Assembly: GCA_015233565.1 (NCBI GenBank)
Contig: JADFXM010000002.1
Coordinates: 124,001 to 188,000, forward strand
Source: Candidatus Rifleibacteriota bacterium
GTDB taxonomy: Bacteria > Muiribacteriota > Ozemobacteria > Ozemobacterales > Ozemobacteraceae
Length of the DNA stretch: 64,000 bases
Direction of reading: 5' to 3'
This document shows, in pieces, positions 26,460 to 37,150 of the stretch. Every line of letters starts with the position of its first letter. Positions within the stretch are counted from its first letter, which is position 1. The position numbers and the translations under genes were made by a program. The notes under the pieces are model-generated. The model was not told the origin of the DNA. It worked only from the letters and a program-made list of their open reading frames with translations, and did not search any database.

Positions 26460-29015
26460 ATGAAACCTATTCGAAATTTTGTGGTTGTACCAAGGCTTCC
26501 CGAGAAGCTAAAAAGATTGAAGGACATTGCTTCTAATCTTTGGTGGTGTTGGAATCCCGAAGCCCTTCAACTATTCAGAAGACTCGACCCATTGGAATGG
26601 GAACACACCTATCACAACCCGATAAAAATGTTCGGGAATATTCCTCAGGAGGCATTGGAAGAAAAAGCCCGTGATGAAGGATTTATAGCACAACTAAATC
26701 GAGTTTGGGAAAGTTTGAATGAATATACGGAAAATGAGCAAACTTGGTTTGCCAAGAAATATGGTCGTTCAGAAAAACCTATTATCGCATATTTTTCTGC
26801 AGAATTTGGCATAGCTGAATCTATCCCGATTTATTCGGGAGGTTTGGGAATGCTGGCAGGTGACCATTTGAAATCTGCTTCTGATCTAGGTGTTCCATTG
26901 GTAGGCGTTGGAATGCTATACCGAGTGGGATATTTTCAGCAGTATTTGAATGCGGGCGGCTGGCAACAGGAAAAATATCCGGCCAATGATTTTTTTAACA
27001 TGCCAATCAGCATGATACGTGATGAAAAAGGTGCTCCCCTTACGGTAACGGTTCAACTTCCTAATCGCCAAGTCTACATCCAGCTCTGGCGTATCGAGGT
27101 CGGCCGTGTAACGCTAATTGTTCTGGATACTGATACCCCGATGAACTCACCCCAGGACAGGCGAATTACCGGCGAACTTTACGGTGGTGACATTGAAACC
27201 CGTATTCAACAAGAGATCGTATTGGGAATTGGTGGATTACGGGCATTGCATGCGATGAATTTTCATCCGATTGTATATCACATGAATGAAGGGCATTCAG
27301 CCTTCCTGGCTCTTGAAAGAATCAGAGTTGCAATGGAAAGACATCAAATGACCTTTCATGAAGGTTTGGAATTGACACGCTCCAGTAATCTATTCACAAC
27401 ACACACGCCGGTTCCTGCTGGAATTGATGTTTTCAACCGCGATTTGATGGAAAGGTATTTTGGAAATTATGCCCCGCGATTAGGGATTTCCATGCAGGAA
27501 TTTCTTGATATCGGATGGGCAAATAATACTCCAAAAGGTGATGGATTCTCAATGGCGGTTTGTGCATTGAATCTTTCTGCACATGCCAACGGAGTCAGTA
27601 AGCTTCACGGGAAGGTATCCCGGGAAATGTGGCGTGATCTTTATCCACATCTTCCTGCCGAGGAAGTACCGATTTCCTCGATTACCAATGGAGTCCACAT
27701 TCGATCTTACATTTCTCAGGAACTTTCTCAACTATTTGACCGATACCTTGGCCCGAACTGGATTCAAGCCCCTGAGGACCAATCTGTCTGGAAGCATATT
27801 GCAACAATACCGTCGGAAGAATTATGGCGAACCCATGAAAGAAGACGTGAACGCCTCGTTGCATTTTCCAGAACCCGTTTGATTTCACAGCTTAAGCAAA
27901 GAGGCGCTCCCCCGTCGGATATCGCAGCCGCAGGTGAAGTGCTTCATCCGGAAGCTCTCACAATCGGTTTTGCCCGAAGATTTGCAACTTACAAACGCGC
28001 CACACTTCTTTTCAAGGATGTTGAAAGACTTGTAAAAATACTCTGCAACAAAGACCGACCAGTCCAGATTATTGTTGCCGGAAAAGCGCACCCCAAAGAC
28101 GAGCCGGCCAAACAGTTCATTAAAGATATTATTGCTTTTTCCCGCGACTCAAGACTTCGGCGGCATGTTGTATTCATCGAGAATTACGATGTGGTAGTTG
28201 CAAGATATCTGGTACAGGGAGTGGATGTCTGGTTAAACAATCCCAGAAGACCCCTTGAAGCTTCTGGTACAAGCGGAATGAAGGCTGCTGCGAACGGTGT
28301 TTTGAACCTTTCCGTCTTGGATGGCTGGTGGGACGAAGGCTATATGCCGGGAAACGGCTGGGCGATCGGACATGGAGAAGAGTATAAAGATCAGGTCTAC
28401 CAGGATGAAGTTGAAGCCAACGCCCTCTACGAATTGCTGGAAAAAGATGTTGTACCGGTTTTCTACGAACGTGGACACGATGGGTTACCCAGGCGCTGGA
28501 TTGAAATGATGAAACAAAGCATGAATCAGCTCGCCCCAGTGTTCAATACAAACAGGATGGTAGCCGAATACGCCGATCGTTATTACGTAACCGGTGGAGA
28601 GAGATACAAAGCCCTTTCCGCCGACGACAGGAAACGAGCTCGTGAGCTTGCAGGCTGGTTGAGGCACGTCAAGAGCACCTGGTGCAATCTTCGATTTGAG
28701 AATATTGAAACCGGCGAAGGTTGTGATCATAAAGTTGGTGATGAGATTGAAATCCGTGCAAGACTTTTCCTTGATCAACTTAAACCGACTGATGTTCAGG
28801 TTGAAGTTTATTACGGCCCCATTGGATTGGACGACCGTATTTATTCGAGCAAATTAGTCAAATTGGAACCCAAAGAAGTTCGGGATGGCCGCGGGACCTA
28901 TTCGGGGAAGATAAAATTTGACTCCAGCGGAAAACTTGGAATGACTGTTCGGGCAATGCCTTATCACCCTGATCTGGTTAATCCAATTGTCTACCGATTG
29001 ATGCTCTGGGCGTAA
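26460..29015 (+). CDS. glgP: Alpha-glucan (glycogen) phosphorylase, DUF3417 type
   Basis: An 851-residue GT35 phosphorylase that releases glucose-1-phosphate from glycogen or maltodextrin. The N-terminal DUF3417 region (DIASNLWWCWNPEALQLF) marks the shorter, archaeal/deep-bacterial type (TIGR02094 class). The catalytic core has IAYFSAEFGIAESIPIYSGG, the glucan-binding region FTTHTPVPAGID, and the pyridoxal-phosphate lysine Lys608 in GTSGMKAAANG. A C-terminal beta-rich tail (about 745-851) is present, as in this subclass. GGAGG lies 7 bases before the ATG and a terminator follows the gene. It is monocistronic; no glgA, glgB or glgC is nearby. Confidence 0.95.
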   Translation: MKPIRNFVVVPRLPEKLKRLKDIASNLWWCWNPEALQLFRRLDPLEWEHTYHNPIKMFGNIPQEALEEKARDEGFIAQLNRVWESLNEYTENEQTWFAKKYGRSEKPIIAYFSAEFGIAESIPIYSGGLGMLAGDHLKSASDLGVPLVGVGMLYRVGYFQQYLNAGGWQQEKYPANDFFNMPISMIRDEKGAPLTVTVQLPNRQVYIQLWRIEVGRVTLIVLDTDTPMNSPQDRRITGELYGGDIETRIQQEIVLGIGGLRALHAMNFHPIVYHMNEGHSAFLALERIRVAMERHQMTFHEGLELTRSSNLFTTHTPVPAGIDVFNRDLMERYFGNYAPRLGISMQEFLDIGWANNTPKGDGFSMAVCALNLSAHANGVSKLHGKVSREMWRDLYPHLPAEEVPISSITNGVHIRSYISQELSQLFDRYLGPNWIQAPEDQSVWKHIATIPSEELWRTHERRRERLVAFSRTRLISQLKQRGAPPSDIAAAGEVLHPEALTIGFARRFATYKRATLLFKDVERLVKILCNKDRPVQIIVAGKAHPKDEPAKQFIKDIIAFSRDSRLRRHVVFIENYDVVVARYLVQGVDVWLNNPRRPLEASGTSGMKAAANGVLNLSVLDGWWDEGYMPGNGWAIGHGEEYKDQVYQDEVEANALYELLEKDVVPVFYERGHDGLPRRWIEMMKQSMNQLAPVFNTNRMVAEYADRYYVTGGERYKALSADDRKRARELAGWLRHVKSTWCNLRFENIETGEGCDHKVGDEIEIRARLFLDQLKPTDVQVEVYYGPIGLDDRIYSSKLVKLEPKEVRDGRGTYSGKIKFDSSGKLGMTVRAMPYHPDLVNPIVYRLMLWA

Positions 29016-29066
29016 AACCCATAAAAATCACACGGACTCGTCAAACGGTCCGCTTAACTTTTGAAT

Positions 29067-29112
29067 AGGGCGTGTTAAGGCGATGTATTGCCTTAATCCG
29101 CCCTGTTTTGTT
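29067..29112 (+). terminator. Rho-independent terminator after glgP
   Basis: AGGGCG-TG-TTAAGGC at 29067-29081 pairs with GCCTTAA-TC-CGCCCT ending at 29104, with one two-base mismatch and an eight-base loop, followed by GTTTTGTT. It lies 51 bases after the stop codon. Confidence 0.8.
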
Positions 29113-29138
29113 CACCGGATCTTCTCATTAATTTACAG

Positions 29139-29504
29139 TACCAAAAAATATGTGCATCACCTCAAGAACATTGATTTGATCAAAATGAGGTTGGATCGGT
29201 ATATTTTCTAAGAAAACACAGAACTTTCATGAAAATAAGGAGCCATTACTGGATGGTTGAAGCATTCATTTCTGTCAGACCAAACTCCAATTTCAGACTT
29301 CCTGATGCGGGAGTATTTTAAAATGGCACTATTTATTCGAGAAAGTCTTGAAATGTCGGCAAATTTTTCCGGAATAAGTGCATTTTCAAATTCCGCACCA
29401 ATACTGCAAAATAGCGATCAATTCATATACGGATCAGGATTTCTGAATTTACGCAGACCTGAAGCACGAAAGAGGTTGGATGAACGAACTAATTGAAATT
29501 GGTA
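29139..29504 (+). repeat. ATACCAAT-family element, enlarged copy
   Basis: This copy begins TACCAA and ends ATTGGTA, and it aligns with 54999-55215 over both flanks (TATGTGCATCACCTCAAGAA near the left end, GAACTAATTGAAATTGGTAT at the right). Relative to that copy it carries about 150 extra bases (about 29300-29450), which resemble the VWA-FHA spacer at 1239-1350. A 79-codon frame (29257-29496) inside has no recognisable product. No TTA duplication is seen at this copy. With the terminator it fills the whole 29016-29508 spacer. Confidence 0.75.
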
Positions 29505-29508
29505 TAAC

Positions 29509-30603
29509 TTATCGAGCAGGAATGTTTTCTTCGCCTGTGGAGGAATCAGAAGGGTTCCCGTAATCGACAGGAGAGGTTGTATCTACTTGCGAACTTGCAC
29601 TTGGCTCGGATTCAGGTTCTGAATTTTGCTCTGCTTCTGCTTCAGATTCAGCATCGTTTGCAAAATTGGTGTCCGTGTTGACCGCACTATTGCTGGATGC
29701 TTCATCCGGGACAAAAACCGGATCTACAACCAAGCAGTTTTTCCTTTTATGCACTTCCGATTCGTAATTGGCTTTAATTGTCTTCCAATCTGAAAAGGCA
29801 AGTAAATCCTTCAGAAAATTTAGCACTCTTCGATGGTCGAACAGATTAAATACCGGATATTCCACGAGTGCTAGATCAACTGGAGCGCCACAATCATCAA
29901 GTCTGTTCGTCCAACTTTTCCTGAAATGATATTCCGAATCACAGCAATTCAAAAGGATAATCCGATATTTAGACGGGAAATTGGTGCCCTTAAGGTCTTC
30001 ATCTGTGGCCGGGAAATATCTGAATGGCCTTGTATGGCGATCTTCCACGATTTCACCGTTACCACTTTTGAAAATATCATCCCGGTCTGAAAAGGCCATT
30101 CCTCCACCATACCGGGCGTGTCCGGAATAAATTATAACGTCTATTGTCGGGTCTTCCAGAGCCCCTTTAAACAGCCCCCGAGGGTTGTCAGCGACCTGGG
30201 TAATCATACCAATTTCTATTTTTGCCGGTTTTCCGTTGAAATAGACCGTTTTTCCATTTAACGTCTCGAATGCGGGAAATGTTGCTTCAATTACTTCTGC
30301 TGGGTGATCCCAGCCCCAAAAAACTGCAATTTTAAGCTTTCCATCTGCAAACATCGCTTCATACCATGGGCGGCCTGCAGGAATAATTCTCCCTCTTTTT
30401 CTGATTGGTTCTTTTTTTCTTCTTCCTGATGTTTCATCAGATTCTTCATTAGCTTCAGATACGACTTTTTTCTTGGCAGAAGCCTTCTTGGACTTTGATT
30501 TAGATTTCGCCCCACTAAGAAAAAAAACGACTGATACTAACAGAAACAATAGTAAAAGTTTAGACCGCTTTAATTTTTCGATAAAATAATGAAACATTGG
30601 CAT
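29509..30603 (-). CDS. Membrane-anchored caspase/CHAT-like cysteine peptidase (predicted)
   Basis: A 364-residue protein with one N-terminal membrane helix (SKLLLLFLLVSVVFFLSG, about 14-31), a Lys/Ser-rich stalk (32-75), a globular domain (about 80-300) and an acidic Ser/Glu/Pro tail. The domain has a caspase-fold look: VIIYSGHARYGGG (His162) and, about 58 residues later, IILLNCCDSE (Cys220 or Cys221), each after a hydrophobic strand, as in C14/CHAT peptidases. It would face the periplasm or outside. The start is uncertain: the ATG at 30603 is preferred to a TTG at 30666, but neither has a good ribosome site. Substrate is unknown; it follows cheA by 200 bp on the same strand. Confidence 0.55.
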   Translation of the reverse strand: MPMFHYFIEKLKRSKLLLLFLLVSVVFFLSGAKSKSKSKKASAKKKVVSEANEESDETSGRRKKEPIRKRGRIIPAGRPWYEAMFADGKLKIAVFWGWDHPAEVIEATFPAFETLNGKTVYFNGKPAKIEIGMITQVADNPRGLFKGALEDPTIDVIIYSGHARYGGGMAFSDRDDIFKSGNGEIVEDRHTRPFRYFPATDEDLKGTNFPSKYRIILLNCCDSEYHFRKSWTNRLDDCGAPVDLALVEYPVFNLFDHRRVLNFLKDLLAFSDWKTIKANYESEVHKRKNCLVVDPVFVPDEASSNSAVNTDTNFANDAESEAEAEQNSEPESEPSASSQVDTTSPVDYGNPSDSSTGEENIPAR

Positions 30604-30807
30604 ATATCGGAGGAAATATCGGTCTTTCTGCGGTAATAGTTTAGACCTTTTGTTCCTCGTATCCAATTCGGTTTTTGGTTGATAACCATGAGAGACAAAT
30701 TCAGCCGGGAAAAGCGGCAGATTTCACCTACTGTAAATAATATGAAAAATGCAAAAATGAGTAAGTCAGAAACGGATTTGTAATACTTCGCTAAACATAG
30801 GCCGGTG

Positions 30808-32544
30808 TTAATTATTTGTTGCTGCGAGGGAAAAAATTTGTGAAATGTTCAGAATCATGCTTATTCGACCATCACCAAGAACAGTACATCCGCTTACTCC
30901 GGCTATTCCTGAAATATATTTCGGAAGAGGTTTTATAACAGTGTGCTGTTGTCCCAAAATTTCGTCCACAAAAATAGCTATTTTTTTGTCCTGGTCTTGG
31001 GATATTACAAGAATGCCATCCTCTAGACGTTTCTGACCGCCGGGCCGGCGGAAAAGCTGATGTAGACGAACTATAGGAATCAGATCTTTTCGTAGTTTGA
31101 CAATTTCACATTTGTCGGGACCAATGAAAAGGTTGTCGGAAGTGGGCTTAAGAGACTCTCGAATAGAAAGGAGTGGAATAGTATAAAGGCTTTTTCCTAC
31201 ACGCAAAAGCATACCATCAATAATTGCAAGGGTAAGGGGAATTCGTATTACGAAAGTTGTGCCTCTTCCGGAAACACTCGAAATGAAAACCCGTCCCTTC
31301 AATTTTTCGATGTTTTTCTTGACGATATCCATTCCAACCCCGCGGCCAGAGATGTCGGTTATAGATTCACTGGTGGAAAATCCAGGTTCGAAAATAAGGT
31401 TAAATACATCTGCATCCGAGAGATTGTTGCCATCCCCAACGATTAAATTTTTGGCGATTCCTTTGGAAATGATTTTTTCGCGTGAAAGGCCTTTTCCATC
31501 GTCAGAAACACTGATCAATACCTCCGCTCCTTCGTAAAAAGCCTCAAGACTTATGGTTGCAATTTCAGGTTTTCCTGATTTCAAGCGCTCTTCTGATGAT
31601 TCTACCCCGTGATCAGCTGAATTTCTGACCATATGTACTAGTGGATCGTCTATCAGCTCAATAACTGTTTTGTCAACCTCTGTATCTTCACCCTGGATAT
31701 CTAGTTGGAGTTTTTTTCCAGTTTTCCTGGAGATGTCATAAACCACTCTGGAAAGTTTGCGAAAAAGCGATGAAATTGGAACCATTCGAAGAGACATGGA
31801 TACTTCCTGAATTTCTCGTAAAATGCGTCTCAGGTGATGTGTTGCATGGGTAAAATTGGGAAGCCTAAGGTCAGAAAGATCAGAGCTTTGTGTAACAGTT
31901 TGTTCGGCAATTACGAGTTCTCCCACGAGATTGATAAGGAGATCAAGCTTAGGTAGGGCAACTCTGATATCCGAACCGATGGTCTTTCCGGATTCGTGAG
32001 AATTACTTAATCTGGTTTCCTGAATTGCAAGGGCTTCTGATATTGCCTCAGGTGTAGCAATCCCTCGTTCTATCATTATCTCGCCAAGTTTAAGTGGAGG
32101 AGAATTTTCAGGTTCGGAAGACTTAATTATTTCCAGTAGGTTAGCCGCAAAAGTTTCGCACTCTTCTTGGGTTACCGATTCTTTATTAGTCTTTTTAATT
32201 TCTTCAAAAAGTTCCTTGAAACGATCGATCACATTCAGAATGGTTTCCAAGTGGATTTTTTCAATTTCTTTTTTCGAATCTCGGAAATAGCTCAGATAAG
32301 TTTCAGTGGTATGTGCCATTGAGCTCAAGGAGGTGAAGTTGAGACTCATACAGCTTCCCTTAATTGAATGGAAAGAACGAAAAAGCAGATTTACAACTTT
32401 ATCCGGTGAAGTTTCTGAATTTCCCTTGGGATCCAATAATGAAAGAAGCGTTGTCTCTGCTTCTTCAAGAATTTTTTCTCCTTCAGAAACAAATATCTTG
32501 GATAATTCAGCTTTTTCTTCCTCGCTAAATTCGAAATCATCCAC
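30808..32544 (-). CDS. cheA: Chemotaxis histidine kinase CheA
   Basis: A 578-residue CheA, which autophosphorylates and passes phosphate to response regulators under receptor control. Domains: P1 Hpt with phospho-accepting His59 in SFHSIKGSCMS; an MshEN-like insert LKLGEIMIERGIATPEAI (about 150-172) in place of a CheY-binding P2; P3 dimerisation (about 205-270); P4 ATPase with N box NSADHGVESSEERL and G boxes DDGKGLSREK and GRGVGMDIVKKN; and the P5 CheW-like domain (about 440-570). The start is GTG. It lies 60 bp downstream of cheW. The absence of P2 and of a linked cheY suggests that its response regulator is encoded elsewhere. Confidence 0.93.
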   Translation of the reverse strand: MDDFEFSEEEKAELSKIFVSEGEKILEEAETTLLSLLDPKGNSETSPDKVVNLLFRSFHSIKGSCMSLNFTSLSSMAHTTETYLSYFRDSKKEIEKIHLETILNVIDRFKELFEEIKKTNKESVTQEECETFAANLLEIIKSSEPENSPPLKLGEIMIERGIATPEAISEALAIQETRLSNSHESGKTIGSDIRVALPKLDLLINLVGELVIAEQTVTQSSDLSDLRLPNFTHATHHLRRILREIQEVSMSLRMVPISSLFRKLSRVVYDISRKTGKKLQLDIQGEDTEVDKTVIELIDDPLVHMVRNSADHGVESSEERLKSGKPEIATISLEAFYEGAEVLISVSDDGKGLSREKIISKGIAKNLIVGDGNNLSDADVFNLIFEPGFSTSESITDISGRGVGMDIVKKNIEKLKGRVFISSVSGRGTTFVIRIPLTLAIIDGMLLRVGKSLYTIPLLSIRESLKPTSDNLFIGPDKCEIVKLRKDLIPIVRLHQLFRRPGGQKRLEDGILVISQDQDKKIAIFVDEILGQQHTVIKPLPKYISGIAGVSGCTVLGDGRISMILNISQIFSLAATNN

Positions 32545-32604
32545 TGGCAGTCTTTCCTCTCTTCGATTGGAGATTTATCATTGTTCAATAACAGCTATCG
32601 GACA

Positions 32605-33129
32605 TCAGCCGTTTTCTGCAATGGTTGAAAGGGCGCTCATTTCTTCATCCTTGAGGAATTTTTCCAAATCCACCAAAATAATAACTCCTTTTCCAGCCCT
32701 ACCCATTCTGTTGATGAAGCGACTACTTCCTCCTTTTTGCAGTTGCGGTGCTTGGGAAATGTCTTCCGCAGGAATGGTGACTACTTCGTTAACTGTATCT
32801 ACAATCAAACCAACGGACAATTCGCTTATATTAACGATTACAATGCAAGTGTACTCATCAAATTCCCGTTCTTCCATTTGGAAACGAATTCGAACATCAA
32901 TAACTGGAATTACGTTTCCGCGAAGATTTATTATTCCCTTCACGAATTTCATCATCTCAGGAATTTCCGTAATCTCCTGCATACTGATAATTTCTGTCAC
33001 GTTTCTGATGGGAATACCGTAAACAGAATTCTGAATTCGAAAAGTCAGGTATTGGTCTTTCTGTGAGTCTTCATCATCGTCATCAAACCAATCATTTTCG
33101 CTGAAATTGCTCCGCTTGAGATCTTTCAC
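32605..33129 (-). CDS. cheW: Chemotaxis coupling protein CheW
   Basis: A 174-residue CheW that links receptor and CheA in arrays. The domain begins at QYLTFRIQNSVYGIPI and includes GIINLRGNVIPVIDVRIRF and VGLIVDTVNEVVTI. An acidic N-terminal leader (about 1-25) and a short C-terminal extension ending in SALSTIAENG are present. I start at the GTG at 33129, with AAAGGAGG 8 bases upstream; the TTG at 33159 lies inside the mcp gene and lacks such a site. Spacing of 14 bp from mcp and 60 bp to cheA supports a three-gene operon. Confidence 0.93.
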   Translation of the reverse strand: MKDLKRSNFSENDWFDDDDEDSQKDQYLTFRIQNSVYGIPIRNVTEIISMQEITEIPEMMKFVKGIINLRGNVIPVIDVRIRFQMEEREFDEYTCIVIVNISELSVGLIVDTVNEVVTIPAEDISQAPQLQKGGSSRFINRMGRAGKGVIILVDLEKFLKDEEMSALSTIAENG

Positions 33130-33143
33130 GTATTCTTCCTCCT

Positions 33144-36100
33144 TTAAAAGTCCTTCCAATCAGAATTTTTATCCGGAAGACCATCCATTCTTTGGAACTG
33201 TAATTCTTCGTCATCGGAAACAGTCGGTTCGGAGCCTAAATTCAGAGAGATGTTTTTGTGTTTATTCTCTCTGTCAAGATGGAATCGGGTTGTCAATTTC
33301 GCAAGTTCTTTAACCTGCGAATATAGTTGAACCGAGGATGCAGCCGTTTGTTCTGCAGTAGAAGCTGTTTTTTGGGTAATGGAATTGACTTCTGTAAATC
33401 CCTGGGTTAGCTGTTCTATGGCATAAGATTGCTGTTGACAGGATTTTGCGATTTCTCCAACTGCTTCCACCATGTGTTCGGCTTGCTGAGTGATCTGATT
33501 TAATGAACCTTCGGTTTCAGCAGCTGTTTTGGCCCCTTCTTCCACTCTAAATATGGAGCTGTCGATCATTTCAGCGGTTTCTTTGGCTGCTTTTGCGCTT
33601 CTTCCCGCAAGGTTTCTAACTTCTTCGGCAACGACGGCAAAACCTTTGCCGTACTTCCCGGCGCGAGCGGCTTCAACTGCTGCATTTAAAGCTAAAATGT
33701 TTGTTTGAAAAGCAATTCCTTCTATCACTTTTATTATTTTTCCTATTTCCCTGCTGGCATCTTGAATTGATCTAATGGAAGCCATCATTATCGACATTTT
33801 TTCTTTTCCTACTCGGGCTGATTCACTGGATAACATAGATAACTGGCGGACTTTTTCAGCATTTTCGGCATTTGCTTTTGTCGATGCGGCGATTTGGGTT
33901 GTTGTAGCAGAAATCTCTTCAAAAGATGCGGCCTGTTGAACAGCTCCATCGGATAAGGAGCGGCCTGCTCTCGATAGGTCGCTTGCACCATTATTAATTT
34001 GGCGAGTAGTTGTTGAAACTTTTCCTACAATGGACTTAAGGCTGGAAACCATTATTTTTAAGGCTTTTCCAAGTTCATCCTTGTCGGAAACCTGCTCAAC
34101 TGAAACAGTTAAATCTCCACTTGCTATCGCTTGTGCAATCGAGGTTTTAGCGATCAGTCCGTTTCGAAGAATCTCAAGCTTTTCATTGATAACAATTTGG
34201 CCTCCAGGAAGTTTCTCCATGGTTTGAGAGGTATCACCTACCGAATAAGCGTCAAGAATGGCCAAAAGCTTTAAAATGTTGTGGACATGAAGTCCTACAG
34301 CTTCATTGTATCCTTCAGCAAGTCGTTTGAAAACTCCCAAAAACGTATCTGTCTTTATGAATGCATCAATATTTCCAGCTTTGTGTAAGTTGTACATTCT
34401 ATCGGTTTCGGCTGTCAGACTCATCATGGTGTCGATGCAACAGTTAATGTTTGACTTGATTTCATTGAAATCACCTTTGTAATTGTCTGTAATTTTTTTG
34501 GGAAGATCTCCTTGGGAAATTCGATCGATATATTCGGCAGCTACATTTAGCGGAAGAATCAACGCGTCCAAGGTTTGGTTTACACCATCAATCACACTTT
34601 TGAAAGCACCTTTATGTTTCCTTGCGTCAACTCTGAAATCGAGCTTTCCATCGATAGCGGCTCTGGATAAAGTTACGGCATCATCGATCAGAGTGGTAAT
34701 GGCCAAAGAAGTTCCTGTTAGTGCCTGGTTAATTTTTTCGAAATTTTCGGCTATTTCGCGAGTGTCCTCGTCAGCGGGAGCAACTGACTGATCAAGGATT
34801 AGATTGCCTTCGGCCAGTTTACTCAGGTTTTTCACCATTCTATCCACTTCTATATTCTGATATTTGGTCTGTTTTTCAGCAAACCTTTGAGCTCTCTTAA
34901 GGTCAGTTTGGTCTACAGCAACTTCAAGGGCTCCAATAATTTTCCCTTCCGAATTCTTTAAAGGAACGCCTGAGTAATGAATCTCCTGTTTCTTTCCGTT
35001 TGGATAGACCTCATTTTCAGCGGAAAGTGTTTTTCCAATTTGCATACATTGGGCAGTTGCACAACCTTCAGTTCCGCAATGGGGAGTTTTGAGAATATCA
35101 GCGCATTTTTTACCGCACAATTCCAGAGCAGTCATTCCTGCAAAAGTGGCAATTGTTCGGTTAGCAAAAAGGATCTTTAATTCTCGGTCAACTATGAATG
35201 CTGGAATTGGCATTGCATCAATCAAGCCAACAATTGAGTCCATGGTGCGATTTACGCCATCTATTATTTTGCGGAACTCCCCTTGATGGATCGAAGAATC
35301 AGCACGAACATTCAAGCGTCCTTCTATCGCGGCTTTTGAAAGAGTATTCGCATCAGTTGTTAAAGCATTTATTGCATTAATGCAGTTGTTCAGGTTGTTC
35401 TTTATTTCATTGAAATCGCCATTATAGGTATCGATAATTTTTGCTGGAATGTCGCCCTTGGAAATTCGGTCAATATATTCAGCCGTAACATTCAACGGGC
35501 GGATTATCGCATCAAGAACTTCGTTCAAACCATCGGCAACCCCCCTAAACTCAAAATCAACTTTCGCTGAATCAACTCTTACATCCAATTTTCCGAGGGT
35601 GGCGGCATTAAAAACTTTTTCCAGTTCAGAAAGGAGGGTCTTTATAATTTTTTCAATGTGATTTGCAAAAAAGAACGCGATTAAAAGCGACAAAAAAATC
35701 CAGAAAAAACCAATAAGTAACAGTGAGTTTTTGGCCGAAACTTCAACCTTCTGTTCAACTTCCTTTACAGCCTGAACACACTCAAAAACTTCAGAAACCG
35801 GCACCACCCCGGCAATTATGTATCGAATACCTCCGATTGCCAAAGGTCGATAGGAAACAAATTTGTCGACTCCTTCAAAAATATAGCGACAGTTTCCTGT
35901 TTCACCTTTTAGCATTTTTTCATTTACAATTTTTGCTAAATCTCCAAATTTGGGATCGGTTAAGTTGAGATTATCAGCCAATTTATATCTGGGGTGAGAA
36001 ATGACAATTCCACGGTCGGAGACAATATAGCTGTAGCCTGTTTTTCCGTGCACCCGACTCTTGAAAATCTCCCAGACTAAAGACCAATCCAGGTTAACAA

Positions 36101-36731
36101 CTATGACTCCATCAAAATTCCCACCATGAAAAACCGGACATGCTACATGAATAACAGGTTTTCCACTTCCGGATTCAGCTGTGACTGTGCTATAAACTTG
36201 CTCGCCTTTTTTAAGTCTTTCCTCACAATTTAATAGCCATTCAGAAATTTCATTTGATTTTGAAGACGATGCAATTTTGCCATTGGTGTAACAAAGGAAT
36301 TCATCGCCATTTTCGCCAAAACAGCTGATTCGGGTTAAGAAAGGTCTAGGCTTTCCTTCAATTGCATGAAGGGCATTTCGGAAAACAGTTGCAACTTTCT
36401 TCTTAAGCTGTCCAAATGTGAACTCAGTTTGAATGCTATTTTCAGTTTTTATAGCGGAGCAATAATTTTCAAGAGCGATTGAAGTAGCCAGTTCACGACT
36501 TGTAGTTTGGGCTAATTCAATTAAATCTGCGACAAGTTTTCCATCAGAATCTAATGTTCTGCCAATTTCCGAAATCATTCGATCTTTTAGCGCAGTTTGA
36601 AACACAATACTAGCTTTTTCGTTTAAAATGTCCAGCTCATGAATACCCCAACCTCCGATAGTGATTGCAGCTATCAGCACCAGCAGGAAAAAAGAAGCGA
36701 CGAGTTTGTACTTAATTGAAATTGTTTTCAT
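33144..36731 (-). CDS. Large methyl-accepting chemotaxis protein with dCache, poly-HAMP and PAS
   Basis: An 1195-residue chemoreceptor, about twice the usual size. Transmembrane helices at about 9-29 and 335-357 flank a dCache ligand-binding domain. Then come HAMP-like units (about 358-410, 412-455, 456-500), a PAS domain (about 500-610) with clustered Cys at 539, 543, 552, 557 and 562, more HAMP-like units (about 630-900), and the signalling domain (about 905-1145) with the conserved tip [19 protein letters not shown]. Two HAMP units share the phrase [11 protein letters not shown], pointing to internal duplication. The C-terminus DWKDF fits the CheR/CheB tether x-aromatic-x-x-aromatic. It is followed 14 bp later by cheW and then cheA. 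Confidence 0.94.
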   Translation of the reverse strand: MKTISIKYKLVASFFLLVLIAAITIGGWGIHELDILNEKASIVFQTALKDRMISEIGRTLDSDGKLVADLIELAQTTSRELATSIALENYCSAIKTENSIQTEFTFGQLKKKVATVFRNALHAIEGKPRPFLTRISCFGENGDEFLCYTNGKIASSSKSNEISEWLLNCEERLKKGEQVYSTVTAESGSGKPVIHVACPVFHGGNFDGVIVVNLDWSLVWEIFKSRVHGKTGYSYIVSDRGIVISHPRYKLADNLNLTDPKFGDLAKIVNEKMLKGETGNCRYIFEGVDKFVSYRPLAIGGIRYIIAGVVPVSEVFECVQAVKEVEQKVEVSAKNSLLLIGFFWIFLSLLIAFFFANHIEKIIKTLLSELEKVFNAATLGKLDVRVDSAKVDFEFRGVADGLNEVLDAIIRPLNVTAEYIDRISKGDIPAKIIDTYNGDFNEIKNNLNNCINAINALTTDANTLSKAAIEGRLNVRADSSIHQGEFRKIIDGVNRTMDSIVGLIDAMPIPAFIVDRELKILFANRTIATFAGMTALELCGKKCADILKTPHCGTEGCATAQCMQIGKTLSAENEVYPNGKKQEIHYSGVPLKNSEGKIIGALEVAVDQTDLKRAQRFAEKQTKYQNIEVDRMVKNLSKLAEGNLILDQSVAPADEDTREIAENFEKINQALTGTSLAITTLIDDAVTLSRAAIDGKLDFRVDARKHKGAFKSVIDGVNQTLDALILPLNVAAEYIDRISQGDLPKKITDNYKGDFNEIKSNINCCIDTMMSLTAETDRMYNLHKAGNIDAFIKTDTFLGVFKRLAEGYNEAVGLHVHNILKLLAILDAYSVGDTSQTMEKLPGGQIVINEKLEILRNGLIAKTSIAQAIASGDLTVSVEQVSDKDELGKALKIMVSSLKSIVGKVSTTTRQINNGASDLSRAGRSLSDGAVQQAASFEEISATTTQIAASTKANAENAEKVRQLSMLSSESARVGKEKMSIMMASIRSIQDASREIGKIIKVIEGIAFQTNILALNAAVEAARAGKYGKGFAVVAEEVRNLAGRSAKAAKETAEMIDSSIFRVEEGAKTAAETEGSLNQITQQAEHMVEAVGEIAKSCQQQSYAIEQLTQGFTEVNSITQKTASTAEQTAASSVQLYSQVKELAKLTTRFHLDRENKHKNISLNLGSEPTVSDDEELQFQRMDGLPDKNSDWKDF

Positions 36732-37027
36732 TCAATATCTCCATATTTTTGGGAAGAACAGATTCCTAGGGGCTATTTCCGAAGGTAAGTTTAAAGCTGG
36801 ATTATATCATTTCCATTAAATAAAGCAAAAATTAAGGATCTCAGGGCACACATACGCTTTTTCGCCTGTTAATCAATCTTTCAGGAGGTTTCCTATTAAT
36901 GCTACTTTATCGGGTATTTAGTATGAAACGCCCATTTTTTTGAAGAAATTATTTGCAGAAAAATACGATTAATGAACCCGTTGTGAGGAGATTAAACGCA
37001 TCAGATCAATAAAAAGTATTCGTTGCC

Positions 37028-37150
37028 CTGAAGGCGTGAAAAAAATATAGGCCTTCGTCAAAGTACAACATTTGAGAGGGCCGCTGGCAAAAGAATGAGA
37101 TATTTTTCACAGCCATTTTTAACCTATTTTTGACATTTTTTCACCGCTTC
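37028..37150 (+). repeat. GTGAAAAA-ended element, copy 1 (core type)
   Basis: It begins CTGAAGGCGTGAAAAAAAT and ends ATTTTTTCACCGCTTC, imperfect inverted ends. Its core CAAAGTACAACATTTGAGAG, then GCCGCTGGCAAA and GAGATATTTTTCACA, matches cores at 41451-41504, 63506-63557 and, inverted, 55312-55361. Confidence 0.72.

Noticed and set aside
29257..29496. 79-codon frame as a regular gene
   Set aside because: It lies inside a repeat element and its first part is absent from the other full copies; reported only as a shared micro-ORF.
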